Source: Larix sibirica (Eukaryota; Streptophyta; Pinopsida; Pinales; Pinaceae). Taken from it: a stretch of DNA of 10,720 nucleotides. The DNA lies in assembly GCA_004151065.3 (NCBI GenBank), contig NWUY0300004401.1, forward strand, positions 87,199-97,918. The letters are read 5' to 3'. Positions within the stretch are counted from its first letter, which is position 1; every line of letters begins with the position of its first letter. The notes under the pieces were generated by a model. It did not search any database, was not told the origin of the DNA, and worked only from the letters and a program-made list of their open reading frames with translations. A program made the position numbers and the translations under genes. This document shows positions 9,040 through 10,720 of the stretch, piece by piece.

Positions 9040-9290
9040 TGGTTCTATCTCTATGAAATTAGCATATTCAGCTATTTGCTCCTCATTTCCAAAGACAGGG
9101 CAGTGGTGGCATGTTCCGGTCTGGAAATGGAGCATTCCTCCCAAGGTAAGGGTCTTTGTCTGGTTATTATTAGAGGAAAAGATACTAATATGGTGCAACC
9201 TCCAGAAAAGAGGGTTTACTGGACCCAACATTTTCCCTCTCTATATGCATGATGAAGAATCTCTGATTCACCTTTTTATTCTTTGTCCAT
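9040..9290 (+). other. ORF2 RVT-type zinc-finger region, zinc ligands partly lost
   Basis: After the RT thumb region, frame 2 carries GSISMKLAYSAI, then WKWSIPPKVRVFVWLLL, LQKRGF and HLFILCP, the usual layout of the zf-RVT region near the end of plant L1 ORF2. The canonical C-x2-C pair before the HLF-x2-C part is replaced by Phe (9233-9235) and Tyr (9242-9244), while His and the last Cys remain. Each change is explained by one base change from a Cys codon. The role is thought to be nucleic-acid binding. Confidence 0.7.
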
Positions 9291-9589
9291 TTGCTGTGAG
9301 GGTTCGGTTCCTTCTGGGTGATCCATTTTCCCATATCAATGTTGGTGGCGTTTTCTCTATCCAGCAATGGTTCCTCGATGTGTTCAAACAGAGTAATATG
9401 CTGGGTTGTTTGGCTTGTTTATTATCTTGGGAAATTTGGAAAACTCGTAATAAGCTTATTTTTTAGAATGTTACTTCGGAGGCAAGCCGAGTTGCTTGTT
9501 CTATTCAAATAGCTTCTAAGGACTTCGGTCTTACAAATCCCGTGATGCCTCGTATCTCTGATAGGCACTCTCAGCCTCCCCATCTTCTT

Positions 9590-10000
9590 CGATATGGTAA
9601 TAAAGCATGCTTTGATGGTGCAGCTACTGCTTCAAATGGTATCTGTGGGGCCAGAGCATTCATTGAATGTTCTAATGGTGATCAGTTTCATATTTGGTTT
9701 CATGGTGGTGTGGGAACGAACACCAAAGGAGAACTATTGGCTCTATGGCTGGTCCTCTTCTTCGCGTCCAAGGCCAATATCACCCTGCAGCAGATCGTTG
9801 GTGACTCCTTATCAATCGTGAATTGGGTCAATTCAGTTTCTACTATCAACACTATAGCACTGTCCTCCTGGCTGGCCCATACTAAGCTCCTTCTCGGAAA
9901 TTGTCCCCTAACTTCTATTATACATATCTTCCCCAAGCATAATGTTGTAGCTGACTCCCTATCCCAGTGGGGTTTTCATGCGGTCGATGGCAGGATATAC
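9590..10000 (+). other. ORF2 C-terminal RNase H domain
   Basis: RNase H removes the RNA strand of the RNA-DNA hybrid. The domain is in frame 2 and has no internal stop. The four acidic positions of the fold are kept: Asp in CFDGA (9614-9616), Glu in KGELLALW (9731-9733), Asp in VGDSLSIVNW (9803-9805), and Asp in NVVADSLSQWG (9953-9955). It matches the RNase H that plant L1 elements are known to have acquired, reported as archaea-like rather than the retroviral type. Assignment to that type is from the element class, not from a tree. Only the TAG at 9464, upstream, separates it from the rest of frame 2. Confidence 0.85.
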
Positions 10001-10057
10001 TACGAAATCATGGAGGGCTCTCTTCACCCTTCCAGGGGTTTCTGGAAACTTTTTTGA

Positions 10058-10341
10058 TGTATGATCTACCTTTTTTTGCAACGTTTATGGTCCTTTTGGC
10101 TGGCCGATGTTGGCTGGATTTCTCCCTTCTTCTTGTTTCTTCTAATGTTTGTTTCGACTACTCATGGGGTATTGGTATATCCCGGTCCTTTCTTAGCGTT
10201 TGAGGCATGGTTTTCGGTGTTCGTTTGTTTTTATGGATGGTTGTTGTTGTGGTGTTGGGTTTCTGGCTCTTGTTATGTTTCAGGGACTATAACACTTGAT
10301 ACTTTTTTAATACAAATATGATCTTTTCTTATGAAAAAAAA
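10058..10341 (+). other. L1 3' UTR and A tail
   Basis: From the ORF2 stop (10055-10057) to the tail, the + strand is strongly T- and G-rich and poor in A and C, especially 10060-10280. It ends AATACAAATATGATC, TTTTCTTATG and eight A (10334-10341). No AATAAA signal is present. The ORF2 protein of the element would recognise the 3' end during integration. Open frames here (10061-10321 and 9967-10203) have hydrophobic, Phe/Trp/Leu-rich translations that simply reflect the T/G bias. Confidence 0.75.
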
Positions 10342-10342
10342 G

Positions 10343-10355
10343 TTGTAGTGTCATT
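10343..10355 (+). repeat. Candidate right target-site duplication of the L1
   Basis: TTGTAGTGTCATT directly follows the A tail and matches 4199-4211 at 11 of 13 bases. See the left copy for the doubt about the 5' boundary. Confidence 0.35.
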
Positions 10356-10685
10356 GTTTTGTACTACGATAATCCATTTTCTTATTTTCAATTCTTTTGT
10401 TGGTGTGTTTTTTAATTTTTTTTATGTGAATTTGCATTGCATTCACTTCCCATTTGCATCAACTTTACAATGTTGAAACATCAAAAAAATGTTTTTTTGT
10501 TGTTGTTGTTGTCATCATACATGCGTCAATTCACATTACACTTTCATGATTCTTAAGTCATGTAAACAATACTAAAATTTTCCAAGTGACATTTGCATCA
10601 TGTTTATGTATGATTGTGTTGAAGTGACATCTTATTGCACAAAGAGTAATGAGGTGCTTACAACCCAGTATGGGGGAGATGTTGT

Positions 10686-10710
10686 GATGTGATGTGATGT
10701 GATGTGATGT
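10686..10710 (+). repeat. (GATGT)5 microsatellite
   Basis: Five perfect GATGT units run close to the right edge, with one further isolated unit just before (10678-10682). This is a simple pentanucleotide repeat. Confidence 0.95.
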
Positions 10711-10720
10711 AACATGACAT

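Larger units (their letters stand above)
5942..10057 (+). pseudogene. L1 ORF2 polyprotein (endonuclease-RT-zinc finger-RNase H), broken
   Basis: An intact version would be a protein of about 1370 residues that nicks target DNA, copies element RNA and degrades the RNA strand. It starts at ATG 5942 in frame 2. An extra G in the run 5975-5979 moves the coding frame to frame 3. That frame is open to a TGA at 7878-7880, inside RT motif B (RGL-stop-QC; Arg is expected, so CGA to TGA). Frame 3 coding continues to near 7980 and then moves to frame 1, which carries FVDDVMLFG. Frame 1 runs with stops at 8383 (TGA) and 8503 (TAG) through IPKSILSAIRQKIHHFIWSG and KDKYFGRLSTVQWIRS. Near 8650-8660 it moves to frame 2. 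Frame 2 is open to 10057 except for a TAG at 9464. Long coding stretches between breaks show that decay is moderate. The ends and domain order are complete. Confidence 0.92.
4212..10341 (+). mobile_element. Degenerate L1-clade LINE (non-LTR retrotransposon), near full length
   Basis: The element has the plant L1 order: ORF1 with DUF4283-like region and CCHC knuckle; ORF2 with endonuclease, reverse transcriptase, zinc finger and RNase H; a T/G-rich 3' UTR; and a short A tail (10334-10341). No LTRs are seen. Total length of about 6.1 kb is usual for this group. It moves, when intact, by nicking DNA and priming cDNA synthesis on the nick. This copy has five in-frame stops and about four frameshifts, so it cannot encode functional proteins. 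GC content is clearly higher inside than in the flanks. The 3' end is well placed by the A run. The 5' end is uncertain between about 4212 (candidate duplication) and about 4366 (first coding similarity and compositional change), and 5' truncation is possible. Confidence 0.93.
10342..10720. other. AT-rich right flank, no gene seen
   Basis: The stretch has no supportable coding frame. It shares short words with the left flank, such as TTGCATTGCAT (10432-10442, also 973-983) and TTTGCATCAT (10592-10601, also 951-960). A short TTG run lies at about 10498-10512. Confidence 0.5.

Noticed and set aside
10061-10321. Hydrophobic 86-codon frame in the 3' UTR, resembling a membrane protein
   Set aside because: The Phe/Trp/Leu content is a direct result of the T/G bias. 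It starts after the ORF2 stop, and plant L1s have no third ORF here.
1-10720. LTR retrotransposon, CRISPR array, rRNA or tRNA genes
   Set aside because: No paired LTRs, protease or integrase, spaced repeats, or conserved rRNA or tRNA elements were seen.

Overview
The window looks like nuclear, non-genic DNA of a seed plant. The flanks are very AT-rich and hold no intact gene. The centre is one long, decayed non-LTR retrotransposon on the + strand. Its features are those of the plant L1 clade: an ORF1 with a DUF4283-like RNA-binding region and a CCHC knuckle, and an ORF2 with an APE endonuclease, a reverse transcriptase, an RVT-type zinc finger and a C-terminal RNase H. That RNase H is known mainly from plant L1 elements. 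The species cannot be named from the sequence.

Layout. 1-391: T/G-rich DNA ending in AATATAATTCTCTC...TTTAC plus eight A, probably the 3' tail of another LINE whose body lies outside the window. 392-3636: AT-rich DNA without intact genes, with a GCAT-word-rich stretch (about 600-1200), some short inverted and direct repeats (about 1578-1952), and a possible minus-strand spliced pseudogene (about 2431-3090) with good splice sites and consistent phase. 3637-4075: two separate local tandem duplications. 4212-10341 (5' limit uncertain): the L1 element. 10342-10720: AT-rich flank with a GATGT microsatellite at the right edge.

Within the L1, ORF1 (about 4366-5945) supplies the nucleic-acid-binding protein. 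ORF2 (5942-10057) supplies nicking, reverse transcription and RNase H. The ORFs meet at an ATGA overlap (5942-5945), as expected for termination-reinitiation. Neither ORF is intact. I count five in-frame stops (5025, 7878, 8383, 8503, 9464) and about four frameshifts (near 4744, 5975-5979, 7975-7998 and 8650-8660). Several catalytic or structural motifs are also changed: SDH to SNH in the endonuclease, GDPLSP to CYPLSP and FADD to FVDD in the RT, and loss of two Cys in the zinc finger. The RNase H acidic residues survive. The copy is almost certainly immobile.

I found no rRNA, tRNA, CRISPR array or intact cellular gene. The less expected items are the leaky-type context (TGA CGG) of the ORF1 stop, the ATGA junction, and the splice-site skeleton on the minus strand.
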